The notes: generated by a model from the sequence alone, not told the origin. Positions 1 to 9,129 are shown, counted from the stretch's first letter. The stretch is 64,000 nucleotides of DNA from Lentilactobacillus parafarraginis DSM 18390 = JCM 14109 (GCF_001435895.1 NZ_AZFZ01000006.1:1-64000); one strand, 5' to 3'. Translations and numbers: made by a program.

Positions 1-142
1 ATATTTCATAACTAGCACAACGCGTTAGTTTAATAAGTTACTTCTTCTCATCAACGTTTAATATTAAGTTAATAAATTTAATATTTGAAATGATAAATCG
101 TATTTCTAAAATTGTCAACATAACTTTTTAAGTTTTATTCCT

Positions 143-1255
143 TCAGGCACTCATCCTCGCCAAATACTTATCGGTAATCTTCTCCAAGTTACTAATCGCC
201 TCGGCAACATCTGGTTCCGTTACCTTAAACGGCAGCAAGTGGATGGCTTTTTCTGGTGTCACTGTCTCCGCAGCAATCGCGTGAACCAGCTGATCGTCAG
301 GATTTTTAAAGCCAAGTTCCTTCAATGAGCGCGGTAATTTCAACGTGCCGTACAATTTAAGCAGTGTCTGCAAGGCATCATAGTGCTGTTCCAATGACAG
401 CTGAACCAAATTACCATACGCAACCCGTTCACCGTGCAGCAAGGGCTTCGTTTCATCAAACGTTGTCAGCGCGTCATGAACCGAGTGCGCCCCCGTTGAT
501 CGGCTGTACTCATCTCCCCAACCACCAACGGTTCCAGCAGTCACAATAATCGTTTCGACAACGTTCATCCATTCGGAAGTAATCTTTCCGGCTTTCATGT
601 CGTTAAGCGCGGCAACTGATTGGTTGAGGAGGACTTCGCGACAATTCTCAGACATTTGCTTCGAAATCGTAAGGGCAACATTTAGCGGTTTCTTACTCAA
701 CAGGTCTTTGAAAATCAATTCCGACTCATAAAACTTGGCCAACGTGTCACCAATCCCAGCTACAAAGTAGTCAATCGGTGAATTCATGATCACTTTAGGA
801 TTAATCATCAAAAGCGCATTGGCATTATCATAAACTTCATGATCGATGTGTTCGCCATTTTCTTTGTACCGGACGCTCAAACACGACCACGGCGCACAGT
901 TACTTGCCAAGGTTGGAATCGCCGCAAATGGCCGGTGCTCATAATGCGCCGCACTTTTGGCCGTATCGATACACTTCCCACCGCCAAGGCCAATCACCAA
1001 TTGAATGTCGTGATCGCGGATGATCCCACGAATCCGGGCAATTTCATCTGGTGAACACTCGCCGTTGAATAACACATCGTCAACGTCGACCTCTGGTGCC
1101 CATTGAGGTAAGTATGGTTTTGCCGCGTTTAAAGATTTTGTGCCGTGAAGGAATAACACGCGGGTGTAATCGTTGCTCTTTATGTATTGCGGCAAATAGT
1201 CGTACGCCTTGTCACCTGACAAATATTCTTGCGGTCCAATTCTTGAAATCATCAT
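143..1255 (-). CDS. Iron-containing alcohol dehydrogenase / glycerol dehydrogenase-like protein
   Basis: NAD-dependent polyol or alcohol dehydrogenase of the type III (iron/zinc) superfamily, about 370 residues, the usual length. A GLGGGKCIDTAK nucleotide-binding segment lies near residue 92. Metal-ligand segments typical of glycerol dehydrogenase follow: GIGDTLAK (Asp), GAHSVHDALT (His) and LLHGERVAYG (His). The start is the first of two tandem ATGs six bases after GGAGGG; a longer reading frame upstream has no ribosome site. The substrate is unproven, since the family also includes hydroxyacid and butanol dehydrogenases. It is a single gene, with its own promoter (1396-1424) and a hairpin-rich leader. 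Confidence 0.85.
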   Translation of the reverse strand: MMISRIGPQEYLSGDKAYDYLPQYIKSNDYTRVLFLHGTKSLNAAKPYLPQWAPEVDVDDVLFNGECSPDEIARIRGIIRDHDIQLVIGLGGGKCIDTAKSAAHYEHRPFAAIPTLASNCAPWSCLSVRYKENGEHIDHEVYDNANALLMINPKVIMNSPIDYFVAGIGDTLAKFYESELIFKDLLSKKPLNVALTISKQMSENCREVLLNQSVAALNDMKAGKITSEWMNVVETIIVTAGTVGGWGDEYSRSTGAHSVHDALTTFDETKPLLHGERVAYGNLVQLSLEQHYDALQTLLKLYGTLKLPRSLKELGFKNPDDQLVHAIAAETVTPEKAIHLLPFKVTEPDVAEAISNLEKITDKYLARMSA

Positions 1256-1288
1256 ATAAATCCCTCCAAAATAAGTAAAATCCACGGC

Positions 1289-1358
1289 ACTGACGCGCTT
1301 TAATCAAGCGCTATGTCAGGATCCCTGCAAGTGACATCGGAACGTCACGTGCAAGGAT
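1289..1358 (-). other. Two hairpins in the leader of the dehydrogenase gene
   Basis: Between promoter and start the transcript can form two stem-loops. The outer one (about 1319-1358) has 16-base arms with few mismatches, built on GATCC.TGCA.GTGAC. The second (about 1289-1318) pairs CTGAC.GCGCTT with AAGCGC..GTCAG. Neither is followed by a T-run, so they are not a simple terminator. No known riboswitch consensus was recognised. They could be an mRNA-stabilising or protein-binding element. Confidence 0.45.
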
Positions 1359-1395
1359 CAAATAAAATAATATTATAATTAACTTAATGAAAGGA

Positions 1396-1424
1396 ATTCT
1401 AATTCTAAATCCCATCAATGTCAA
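1396..1424 (-). promoter_or_regulatory. Promoter of the glycerol dehydrogenase-like gene
   Basis: On the minus strand TTGACA (1419-1424) and TAGAAT (1396-1401) are separated by 17 bases. TAGAAT is directly repeated just upstream, but only the downstream copy has correct spacing. Confidence 0.7.
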
Positions 1425-1484
1425 CCGCTTTTATGAACGTCATTAAACTGTAAAGAACGCTCGCCAATTTGCCGAAAATAGTCA

Positions 1485-1513
1485 TTGACATTCGATCCAG
1501 GTCTCTATATGAT
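1485..1513 (+). promoter_or_regulatory. Promoter of the T-box/oppA transcript
   Basis: TTGACA (1485-1490) and TATGAT (1508-1513) with a 17-base spacer, about 10 bases before the expected 5' end of the T-box leader. Confidence 0.75.
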
Positions 1514-1529
1514 GAGTCTAAATTAATTT

Positions 1530-1780
1530 TCAGTTAGAAACCCCAAGGAAGAGTAACCACAAAATCATGTGAAGAGAGTTCGGTTGATGGAAAAGAACGG
1601 TGATTGACTGGTGAAGATGAGCCCGTTGATGGGGATGTCATGTTCACGCATGGCGAACGGTAGGAACCGTTATTTTCCCTGATATCGAAAGGTATTGAAG
1701 AGGTGTCTTGGACACGAATTTAGGGTGGTAACACGAGAAATCGTCCCTTAGTCAATTCATTTGGCTGAGGGGCGATTTTT
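1530..1780 (+). promoter_or_regulatory. T-box leader, probably tRNA-Met specific
   Basis: Transcription attenuator that senses uncharged tRNA. The T-box sequence AGGGTGGTAACACG is at 1722-1735, followed by a terminator stem CGTCCCTTAGTC / GGCTGAGGGGCG and a T-run ending at 1780. In Stem I, AGTA (1552-1555) followed by ACC faces GGT-GAAG-ATG, placing ATG (1617-1619) in the specifier position. The same geometry occurs in the leader before metQ in this window, which is why Met is inferred. The antiterminator would form when uncharged tRNA pairs with the T-box bulge. Confidence 0.85.
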
Positions 1781-1839
1781 GGTCCTGAATACAATCCATT
1801 ACCAAGATTCTGACTGAATAACATTGGAGGGACATCATC

Positions 1840-3453
1840 ATGAAAAAACAATCACTGGCCGTCGTGACACTCGCTCTGGGATTACTCGTCCTAAGCGGCT
1901 GCGGCAAAAAGCAAACCAGCAATCAGGATAAGGTCTTTAAAACCACGGCGCAGGCCAACGTGATCACCGTTGATCCCAACCGGGCAACGGATGTCGGCAG
2001 TTATTTAGCCATCAATCAGGTGTTAGAGGGCCTTTATAAACAAAATAATCAGGGGAAAATTGTGCCGTCTGTGGCAACTAAAATTGTCAAGCCGACCAAC
2101 CATGGTAAAACCTACACGTTCACCCTCCGAAAAACCGCAAAGTGGAATGATGGCAAACGGGTGACAGCCTACGACTTCGTTAATTCAGCGCGGCGTCAGG
2201 TTGAACCCAAAACGAAGTCTCAGCGGGCCGGTCATTTAAGTGATTTGGTGAACTACACCAAAGTGAACACCGGGAAATTAACCCCCAAAAGGTTAGGAAT
2301 TAAGGCCCTTGGCAACGACAAACTGCAAATTAATCTGAGCCACGCCATCCCCTACTATAACTACGTCATTGCCACGCAAATCTATCCAATCGAAACGTCC
2401 GCGCTCGCCAAATGGGGGAATCAATACGGGCAGGATTCATCGCATGCCGTTTCCGACGGCGCCTACCAAATTCGTAACTGGAATTCCTCGAAGGATACTT
2501 GGAATCTCGTGACCAACCCGAAGTACTACGATGCAAAGCGGGTTGCCATTAAAAGGATTCACTTCCAAGTGGTTGGTTCGCCCCAGACGAGCTTTAAACT
2601 GTTTCAATCAGGATCGGTTGACGAAACTCAAATTTCCGGGAGTTGGGTCAACGATGCCCGAAAGCAGTTTAAAAACGAGCTCAAGATTCGCCAATACGGC
2701 CAGCTCGCATTTATCCCGTGGAACAACTACGACAAGACCACCCGTAATTTGAACCTTCGCCGAGCAATTAGTTACGCCATCAACCGCAAGCAATTGGCCA
2801 AACACGTCTTAAACGATGGCTCAACCCCGGCACAATCAGTCGTTCCTGAAGGTGAGGTCAAGGATGCAAGCGGCAAGGACTTTAACGCCGGTGTCACCCA
2901 TAAATTGACGTATAATTTAGCCGCGGCCAAAAAGTATTTTGCCCGGGCTCAGCAGCAGCTTGGCCGAAAGAAGATTAGTTTTCAGTTAATTTCTGCTGAC
3001 ACCGACGCCTATAAAGCCGTGGCGGAATACATTCAGGCACAGTCCAAAAAGATTTCGCCAGATCTGAATGTGTCCGTTCGGTCGCTGCCCCTTCAGCAAG
3101 AAATTTCAAACTTTTCCAATCACAACTTCCAGGCCGGAACGCTTGGGTGGTCCACCGACTTCCCCGATCCAATCGACTACCTGAATTTGGCTTCCAAAGC
3201 GGGCGTGATCAACTTCACCAAGTGGACCAATCCGAAGTATCAGGCCCTCATCGATCAAATTAACGACACGAAAAACCAGACCCCGGCGCAACGGATTAAG
3301 CTTCAGCAGCGCGCCGCCAGCCTTTTGAACCAACTACAGGGAATCACGCCACTCTATCAGTATTCATCGGTTCATTTGTTAAGCAATAAAGTCAAAGGTA
3401 TCGATTATCCACTCATTGGCTACCAGAAGTATGAATATGGCAGCTGGAAGTAA
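1840..3453 (+). CDS. Oligopeptide ABC transporter substrate-binding lipoprotein (OppA family)
   Basis: Extracellular peptide-binding protein, 537 residues, normal for the SBP_bac_5 family. The signal peptide ends in the lipobox LSGC, with lipidated Cys21. Family features include an early GTYxxTLR-like stretch (TYTFTLRKTAKWNDGKRVTA) and a C-terminal LYQY segment. Ribosome site GGAGGG precedes the ATG. No permease or ATPase genes follow, so it must use an Opp system encoded elsewhere. Because its leader is a probable Met T-box, it is likely tuned to methionine-containing or gamma-glutamyl peptides (inference). Confidence 0.9.
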   Translation: MKKQSLAVVTLALGLLVLSGCGKKQTSNQDKVFKTTAQANVITVDPNRATDVGSYLAINQVLEGLYKQNNQGKIVPSVATKIVKPTNHGKTYTFTLRKTAKWNDGKRVTAYDFVNSARRQVEPKTKSQRAGHLSDLVNYTKVNTGKLTPKRLGIKALGNDKLQINLSHAIPYYNYVIATQIYPIETSALAKWGNQYGQDSSHAVSDGAYQIRNWNSSKDTWNLVTNPKYYDAKRVAIKRIHFQVVGSPQTSFKLFQSGSVDETQISGSWVNDARKQFKNELKIRQYGQLAFIPWNNYDKTTRNLNLRRAISYAINRKQLAKHVLNDGSTPAQSVVPEGEVKDASGKDFNAGVTHKLTYNLAAAKKYFARAQQQLGRKKISFQLISADTDAYKAVAEYIQAQSKKISPDLNVSVRSLPLQQEISNFSNHNFQAGTLGWSTDFPDPIDYLNLASKAGVINFTKWTNPKYQALIDQINDTKNQTPAQRIKLQQRAASLLNQLQGITPLYQYSSVHLLSNKVKGIDYPLIGYQKYEYGSWK

Positions 3454-3465
3454 CGGAGGTAAATA

Positions 3466-4188
3466 ATGGTAAAAATTGGTATCGCAAGTAACCATCTCAT
3501 CCATCCAAACCCACGATTTGACACGAACTATATTGACTACATCCAAATTGACTACGTGAACGGTATTAAGCGGGCCGCCGGCTTACCCTTCGTTCTTCCG
3601 CTTGGCGCCCCAGCCGACGCCGGCGACTACATTGACAGCGTTGACGGTCTTCTGCTTTCGGGCGGCCAGGGTGTTACCCCCGCCCTTTACGGCGAGGAGC
3701 CCCTCAGAGAAGTGGCCGAAACGGACGTTTATCGGGATCAATTTGAAATTGCCCTGGTCAAAGCCGCCGTGGCAGCGGGAAAGCCAATCCTTGGTATCTG
3801 CCGGGGAATCCAAATCCTAAACGTTGCCCTTGGCGGCACCCTCTACCAAGACGTCTACAAACAGGCCGGCGCCTCGTTAAAACATAATCAATACCCGACT
3901 TCTTGGGAAATTCCCACCCACCACATCACAACGACTGCCGGCTCGTGGCTGAACCAGATTTTGGGTAACCGTTTTTTAGTCAACTCCTTTCATCATCAAG
4001 GCATTCATCAACTTGGAGATCATTTAAAGCAGATCGCTGCCAGTGATGATCAGGTCGTCGAAGGGATTGAGTCTGAGGACGGTAACGTGATCGGCGTGGA
4101 TTTTCACCCGGAAATGATGGCGGAAAAGCATCCCGAGTTTCAACGGATTTTCAATTATTTCGTTGACCGGGCAAAATCACCAAAATAA
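3466..4188 (+). CDS. Class I glutamine amidotransferase-like gamma-glutamyl hydrolase (peptidase C26, PuuD-like)
   Basis: A 240-residue cytosolic hydrolase of the gamma-glutamyl-GABA hydrolase family. The nucleophile is Cys112 in GICRGIQILN, and the catalytic His/Glu pair is in DFHPEMM near residue 218. The start is ATG after GGAGG, only 12 bases behind the oppA-like gene, so the two are one operon. Known members cleave gamma-glutamyl amides. Downstream of a peptide-binding protein under a methionine T-box, it could release Met from gamma-glutamyl-Met after uptake, which is untested. A strong terminator follows. Confidence 0.85.
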   Translation: MVKIGIASNHLIHPNPRFDTNYIDYIQIDYVNGIKRAAGLPFVLPLGAPADAGDYIDSVDGLLLSGGQGVTPALYGEEPLREVAETDVYRDQFEIALVKAAVAAGKPILGICRGIQILNVALGGTLYQDVYKQAGASLKHNQYPTSWEIPTHHITTTAGSWLNQILGNRFLVNSFHHQGIHQLGDHLKQIAASDDQVVEGIESEDGNVIGVDFHPEMMAEKHPEFQRIFNYFVDRAKSPK

Positions 4189-4203
4189 ATCGATCAAAAA
4201 AGC

Positions 4204-4249
4204 AAGGTGCATCCGAGTCGCATTAAAACGACATCGATGCACCTTTTTT
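4204..4249. terminator. Bidirectional terminator after the C26 hydrolase
   Basis: Stem AAGGTGCATC / GATGCACCTT with an inner GTCG/CGAC pairing, flanked by A-run and T-run. It separates two convergent genes. Confidence 0.85.
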
Positions 4250-4272
4250 CTGCATTGGTGGGCAAGTCCTCA

Positions 4273-4701
4273 TTACCCGTTTGATAATCTAGCCACCGTT
4301 TTTCTCGCATAATCTGCGGCATCGGCACATTCCTCAGGGGTTGGGTGAGACTGGTTGATGACCCCAAGCGCGCCGCGGCCCATGTAACCCCGGTCAACGA
4401 TTTGGATCCGGTCATCCCGCAAAGCCCGGTGAGTTTGGTTATAAATCGACATTTTCCAGTTTGATGTACTGAAGACGGCAATTTGTTTAACCTGTTCGTA
4501 GGTCAGTTGATGCAAAAATTCACGCAGATGCCCGTCCAACTGCGAACCGACGTACGGGGCACCCCCAACAAACAATAGATCCACCGGTTCTGCCAGTGGC
4601 TGATCGGTTGTCTGCGCGGTCACGCCCACAGCTTGAGCAACCGCATCGGCAAGTTTCTTGGTGCTTCCAGAACGCGAATAGTAACGAACGGCAATTTTCA
4701 T
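4273..4701 (-). CDS. Flavodoxin-family protein
   Basis: A 142-residue FMN-binding electron carrier. The N-terminus MKIAVRYYSRSGSTKKLADAV is the flavodoxin beta strand and phosphate-binding loop (SRSGST). The LLFVGGAPYVG segment near residue 50 and the later IAVFSTSN fit the flavodoxin fold. GAAGGA precedes the ATG. It is transcribed alone and divergently from copB. The redox partner is not indicated by the context. Confidence 0.8.
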   Translation of the reverse strand: MKIAVRYYSRSGSTKKLADAVAQAVGVTAQTTDQPLAEPVDLLFVGGAPYVGSQLDGHLREFLHQLTYEQVKQIAVFSTSNWKMSIYNQTHRALRDDRIQIVDRGYMGRGALGVINQSHPTPEECADAADYARKTVARLSNG

Positions 4702-4795
4702 TTGAAATCAGTTCCTTCTTCATTGATTACTCCTGATTATACGCGTCATTGGCCTCAAGAAATAAAATAAATGGCTATCCTTGCTTTTTAAAGTT

Positions 4796-4805
4796 TACAA
4801 TTGTA
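4796..4805. promoter_or_regulatory. CopY operator (cop box) in front of copB
   Basis: TACAATTGTA matches the TACAnnTGTA consensus of the copper repressor CopY. It lies in a near-perfect 16-base palindrome (GTTTACAATTGTAGAC, one mismatched pair). It sits about 70 bases upstream of the copB start. No copY gene is in the window, so the repressor acts in trans. Confidence 0.75.
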
Positions 4806-4876
4806 GACTGTAATTGTTGAATGATTTAACCGAAAAGCAAGGTCGGCCTTAATGACCGGCAAAGGAGGGGTCAAAT

Positions 4877-7129
4877 ATGGCAAATAAGAACGATAAAATG
4901 GCGGCGATGAACCACCAACCGGAACCGGATTCGATGACCGATTCTGACATGAAGATGCCCGAAGACGAGCACCAGACCATGAAGGGCATGAAAATGACAT
5001 CCGAGCATCCAGACTCAATGGCGGGGATGGATCATGGCCACATGAAAATGGATCACGATCACGCGTCAATGGATCATCATATGGCCATGAATAATCAATC
5101 CATGGATGACATGGATATGAGCGGCGATATGATGATGCATGGCGGTCATATGATGCACATGGGGAATTTAAAGCAAAAATTCTGGGCGTCAGTGGTTCTC
5201 GCAATTCCGGTATTGCTACTAGCCCCCATCATGGGCCTTAACATGTCGATTTTGAATTTTAACGCTCCGCTGATAACGGGGATCATCATCATTTTATTTG
5301 ATACTGCCCTCTACTTTTACGGCGGCGCCCCCTTTTTAAAGGGTGCCAAATACGAATTGCAGGATAAATCACCAGAAATGATGACGCTGGTCACGCTGGG
5401 GATTTCGGTTTCGTATTTTTACAGTCTGTATGCATTCATCGCAAATAACTTCTTGAGCCCAGCCAATCACGTGATGGACTTCTCATTCGAATTGGCAACC
5501 CTGATTTTAATTATGTTGCTGGGCCACTGGATCGAAATGAACGCCTTGATGGGAGCCGGCGACGCGCTACAAAAAATGGCCGCCCTGCTTCCTAAGACCG
5601 CTCATCTGGTAAGGGCTGATGGTGAAGTCCAAGACGTTCAAGTCGCCGATTTAAAGGTCGGCCAGTTGTTTCAGGTTCGGGCAGGTGAAAGCATCCCTGC
5701 CGACGGAACAGTCACTGATGGGCAATCCACCATTAACGAAGCGCTGGTCACCGGTGAATCCGCCGCTGTTTCCAAACAGGTTGGCGATAAGGTCATCGGT
5801 GGTGCCACCAATAATAACGGCACGCTAACCGTCAAAATTACCGGAACCGGTGATTCGGGCTACCTGTCACAAGTCATGAAGATGGTCAAAAATGCGCAGC
5901 AATCCAAATCAAAAGCCGAGGATAAGGCCGATAAGGTTGCGAAATATCTCTTTTATGCGGCCTTCTTCGTTGGCATCATCGCCTTCTTTGCATGGCTGCC
6001 GCAGGGCTTAGAAACGGCCATGACCAGAATGGTCACCGTCTTCGTCATTGCCTGCCCCCACGCTTTGGGACTTGCAATTCCCCTAGTGGTTTCCCGCTCA
6101 ACGTCAATTGGCGCCCAAAACGGGCTGCTTGTTCGTAATCGCCAGGCAATTGAGGAAAGTCAACGGGTTAGTCACGTCCTGTTAGACAAAACCGGAACGT
6201 TGACGGAAGGCAAATTCACGGTGAATGCCCTGGTACCAACCGCCAAAACCGATCAAAAAACATTGTTAGCCCACTTGGCAGCATTGGAAAGCAATTCAAC
6301 TCACCCGCTGGCCCAGGCAATTATTGCCAAAGCCCAAAGTGAACACGTCAAAGTTGCTTCGGCAGCCAACTCACAAACCATTCCTGGTGTTGGGATTTCC
6401 GGTGATATTGATGGCACCCACTATACAATTGTGAACGGTAAGTACCTGCAGCAGCAAGGTATCACCTATGACCAAGCGAGTGCAGACCAATGGGCCGAAA
6501 AGGGAAATTCCGTTAGTTTTCTGCTCGCTGATGATCAGGTTCAAGGAATGGTTGCGGAAGGTGACACCATTAAGGCCGGGGCGAAATCCTTAATTAGCAG
6601 CCTTAAGTCTCGTGGTATCACCCCAGTCATGTTGACCGGAGATAACCAGAAGGCCGCTGAACACGTCGCTCATTTGTTGGGATTAGATGAATTTCACGCC
6701 GGCCTGCTGCCAAATGATAAGCAAAAGATCGTCGCAAAATATCAGGCTGCCGGCCACCACGTAATCATGGTTGGTGACGGTGTCAACGACGCGCCAAGCT
6801 TGGCTCAGGCCAACATTGGAATTGCGGTTGGCGCAGGAACCGACGTGGCAATTGACTCGGCGGATGTCATCTTAGTTAAGTCCGATCCAAGTGATATCAA
6901 CCACTTCCTTGATTTAGCAAAGCTGACTAATCGAAAAATGGTTCAAAACCTTTGGTGGGGAGCCGGCTACAACATCGTTGCGATTCCCCTTGCCGCCGGA
7001 ATCCTGGCGTTTGCCGGCTTGATCCTCGATCCAGCCGTTGGGGCCGCCGTCATGGGCCTTTCCACGGTGATCGTTGCGCTAAACGCGATGGGCCTGACTG
7101 GCAAGAAGATCACAGCCGCGACTGCTTAA
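4877..7129 (+). CDS. copB: Copper-exporting P-type ATPase, CopB type
   Basis: P1B-type heavy-metal ATPase of 750 residues that exports Cu(I)/Ag(I) across the membrane. Residues 1-92 are a Met/His/Asp-rich metal-binding extension with many MDH and HMM clusters, instead of a CxxC domain. The membrane metal site is CPH at 393-395, diagnostic of CopB rather than CopA (CPC). The phosphorylation site DKTGT starts at D437, an HP motif lies in STHPLAQ, and GDGVNDAP is near residue 633. Ribosome site AAAGGAGGGG. The upstream CopY box implies copper-induced derepression. It is monocistronic, with no copZ or copY nearby, and ends at a very long hairpin. Confidence 0.92.
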   Translation: MANKNDKMAAMNHQPEPDSMTDSDMKMPEDEHQTMKGMKMTSEHPDSMAGMDHGHMKMDHDHASMDHHMAMNNQSMDDMDMSGDMMMHGGHMMHMGNLKQKFWASVVLAIPVLLLAPIMGLNMSILNFNAPLITGIIIILFDTALYFYGGAPFLKGAKYELQDKSPEMMTLVTLGISVSYFYSLYAFIANNFLSPANHVMDFSFELATLILIMLLGHWIEMNALMGAGDALQKMAALLPKTAHLVRADGEVQDVQVADLKVGQLFQVRAGESIPADGTVTDGQSTINEALVTGESAAVSKQVGDKVIGGATNNNGTLTVKITGTGDSGYLSQVMKMVKNAQQSKSKAEDKADKVAKYLFYAAFFVGIIAFFAWLPQGLETAMTRMVTVFVIACPHALGLAIPLVVSRSTSIGAQNGLLVRNRQAIEESQRVSHVLLDKTGTLTEGKFTVNALVPTAKTDQKTLLAHLAALESNSTHPLAQAIIAKAQSEHVKVASAANSQTIPGVGISGDIDGTHYTIVNGKYLQQQGITYDQASADQWAEKGNSVSFLLADDQVQGMVAEGDTIKAGAKSLISSLKSRGITPVMLTGDNQKAAEHVAHLLGLDEFHAGLLPNDKQKIVAKYQAAGHHVIMVGDGVNDAPSLAQANIGIAVGAGTDVAIDSADVILVKSDPSDINHFLDLAKLTNRKMVQNLWWGAGYNIVAIPLAAGILAFAGLILDPAVGAAVMGLSTVIVALNAMGLTGKKITAATA

Positions 7130-7162
7130 TCTTTCTTGTTCAAAACTAACTATAACAGTAAA

Positions 7163-7230
7163 AACAATCTAAAATCTGGCGTTGCTGGTATTGATGACAT
7201 CAATACTGCGGCGCCAGATTTTAGATTGTT
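7163..7230. terminator. Long perfect hairpin after copB
   Basis: Two perfect 19-base arms (7163-7181 and 7212-7230), plus an inner GGTATTGATG / CATCAATACT pairing. It probably terminates copB and, in the opposite sense, the convergent gene. Confidence 0.7.
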
Positions 7231-7293
7231 TGTTAGTAATTATGAAGCGCCATCCCCGATGAACTTGTTAATATCAACTGAATTTTAACCATC

Positions 7294-7932
7294 TCAAGAC
7301 TCAACTGCCGATACAATCTCGGCAACTACGTGGTTGATGCGTTTGATAACGTCTGAAACCAACAGATATTTATCGGGGTGCGCCGTTTGTTCAATCAGAT
7401 CTTTGATCTTATCGGCTTCAGCCTTTGGATAGTAGTCCTTCAAAAGACCCGAATTGATTAAGAGAATTGCCAACATCACCGTTTGATCGGCCGGTTCCTT
7501 ATCACCCAAAAGGTCATTGTAAACCTCAGTAACCAATCGATAAGCCATCGTTTGGGTCACATAGTAGCGCCGATCGTCTTCTTCGATGCGGCCAGATTTA
7601 ATCAGTGAGTCGCAAACGGCTTTGGCAAAGGTTAACACCCGGCGCTTTCGAAGTGAAAGAACGGCGCTTTTAACGTAATTAACCATCGTTTCGGGATCGC
7701 GACCCTTGAGATCACGTAAAATTGGTTGAAGATAATCGATATCGGTCGTTTCAACTGGCGCAACCACCATCCGATTAGCACCCGTTGTTCGAACTGTCCG
7801 ACTGCGCATTAATTCAACGAGCTCCGAAATTAACAGGCATGCGGCAATTCGCCGATCCTTGAATGCGTTCAACTTGGGCTTTTGGTTTAAAACCAAAATT
7901 GTGAATGCTTGGGTATAACTGATTTCTTTCAT
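7294..7932 (-). CDS. GPP34 (GOLPH3)-like protein, tentative
   Basis: A soluble, mostly helical protein of 212 residues without signal peptide or membrane segment. The N-terminal pattern (ILVLNQKPKLN, then a helix RIAACLLISELVELM) resembles the bacterial GPP34 family, whose eukaryotic relatives bind phosphoinositides. The bacterial role is unknown. I chose the ATG at 7932 because AAAGGA lies eight bases before it; an in-frame ATG nine bases upstream overlaps that site. It could equally be an unrelated lactobacillar hypothetical protein. Confidence 0.6.
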   Translation of the reverse strand: MKEISYTQAFTILVLNQKPKLNAFKDRRIAACLLISELVELMRSRTVRTTGANRMVVAPVETTDIDYLQPILRDLKGRDPETMVNYVKSAVLSLRKRRVLTFAKAVCDSLIKSGRIEEDDRRYYVTQTMAYRLVTEVYNDLLGDKEPADQTVMLAILLINSGLLKDYYPKAEADKIKDLIEQTAHPDKYLLVSDVIKRINHVVAEIVSAVES

Positions 7933-8062
7933 AATAAACATCCTTTCCCCTAAAACAATCGTGCCTAACCTCTCTCAAGTTAAAGGTAGCTTATTTTGGA
8001 AGCCCATTCAAGAAAACGGATTCATTATTCCATCTGATTAAACCAACCCTCTAAATTCCAAT

Positions 8063-9118
8063 TTATTTTGCCTGCTTAACCAGCACCTTGTCCCCAAGGA
8101 TCAAATCAATCAACTGATCCTTTTGAAGACCATTCACATAGTAATTGAGATCAACATTTTTCAGTGTTCCCTCAAGATCTTCGCGGCGAATTTTAACGCC
8201 AACCAGGGTATCAATTAATTCTTGGTGATTGCCCTTGCCAAAGAAGTCACCATTGATAGAAAGCGCCTTAATTTTCCCATTGTCAACGGTTACATAAACC
8301 TCGACGGTCCCAACGTTCGCTAAATGAACGTCATGTTCAAACTGATATTCCGGAGCAGCCCCGTAATTCCAATCCCAATTCTTATATTTCCGGGCAGCCA
8401 GTTCGTCAATCTGCCGCCAATCATCGTCAGTTAACGTGTAATACTTGATGTCCTTATCGGAAGTGACCCCCACAATCTTTCGGGTCATGATTTGCATGAA
8501 TTCTTCAGGCGTAAGGTCCTGATATTCAGGAGCCAGATGACTGCGAATATCAGTAACCCGAGCTTTAACCGACTTAATTCCCTTCGAGATCAACTTCTTT
8601 TCATTCGGCGTCAACGACTGCACCATACTGTCATAGTCAATATCAAGCATCAGTGAAAAGCCACCGTAAATCCGGTGATTAACAATTGCCATCGCTCCGC
8701 CGGAGATCTTCTTGCCATCCACGGTCAGGTCATTACGGCCGCTGTCCACAATATTTTTCACCCCTAACGATTTTAGAGCGTCGATTGCTGGTCGATACAT
8801 TTTGGAAAAGTTTCCGTATAAATCCGGAGTTGCCTCATCGGCTAAGAAACAGAAGTTGATTCCGTGGCGGTCACAATAAACTGATCCCCCACCGGTGTCG
8901 CGGCGGACAACCTGAATATGCCGCTGATCAACGACCTGCTGATTAATCTCCTGACGGGCGTTTTGAAACTGGCCAATTTCGATCTTCGGATCACAATTAT
9001 ACGGAAACAGAATTGGCTCATCCAAAAATAAATGGTTCATACACCAAACCTGACTGGCTAATGCAAGAGCGCCATCGTAAATTCGCTTACCATCACGCTT
9101 TAATTCGACAACGTACAT
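8063..9118 (-). CDS. lplA: Lipoate-protein ligase (LplA2 type, SirTM operon)
   Basis: Attaches lipoate to carrier-protein lysines using ATP; 351 residues, with the N-terminal catalytic domain and the C-terminal lipoate-ligase accessory domain. The RRDTGGGSVYCD motif (residues 72-83) is the RRxxGGG lipoate/AMP-binding site. It is the last gene of the five-gene operon with SirTM, macrodomain and GcvH-L. By analogy with SirTM operons of staphylococci and streptococci, it probably lipoylates GcvH-L. GGGGGA precedes the ATG. Confidence 0.92.
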   Translation of the reverse strand: MYVVELKRDGKRIYDGALALASQVWCMNHLFLDEPILFPYNCDPKIEIGQFQNARQEINQQVVDQRHIQVVRRDTGGGSVYCDRHGINFCFLADEATPDLYGNFSKMYRPAIDALKSLGVKNIVDSGRNDLTVDGKKISGGAMAIVNHRIYGGFSLMLDIDYDSMVQSLTPNEKKLISKGIKSVKARVTDIRSHLAPEYQDLTPEEFMQIMTRKIVGVTSDKDIKYYTLTDDDWRQIDELAARKYKNWDWNYGAAPEYQFEHDVHLANVGTVEVYVTVDNGKIKALSINGDFFGKGNHQELIDTLVGVKIRREDLEGTLKNVDLNYYVNGLQKDQLIDLILGDKVLVKQAK

Positions 9119-9129
9119 TCGAAATCCCC

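Noticed and set aside
1-142. Possible feature at the left edge
   Set aside because: AT-rich sequence without convincing ORF, terminator or promoter pair.
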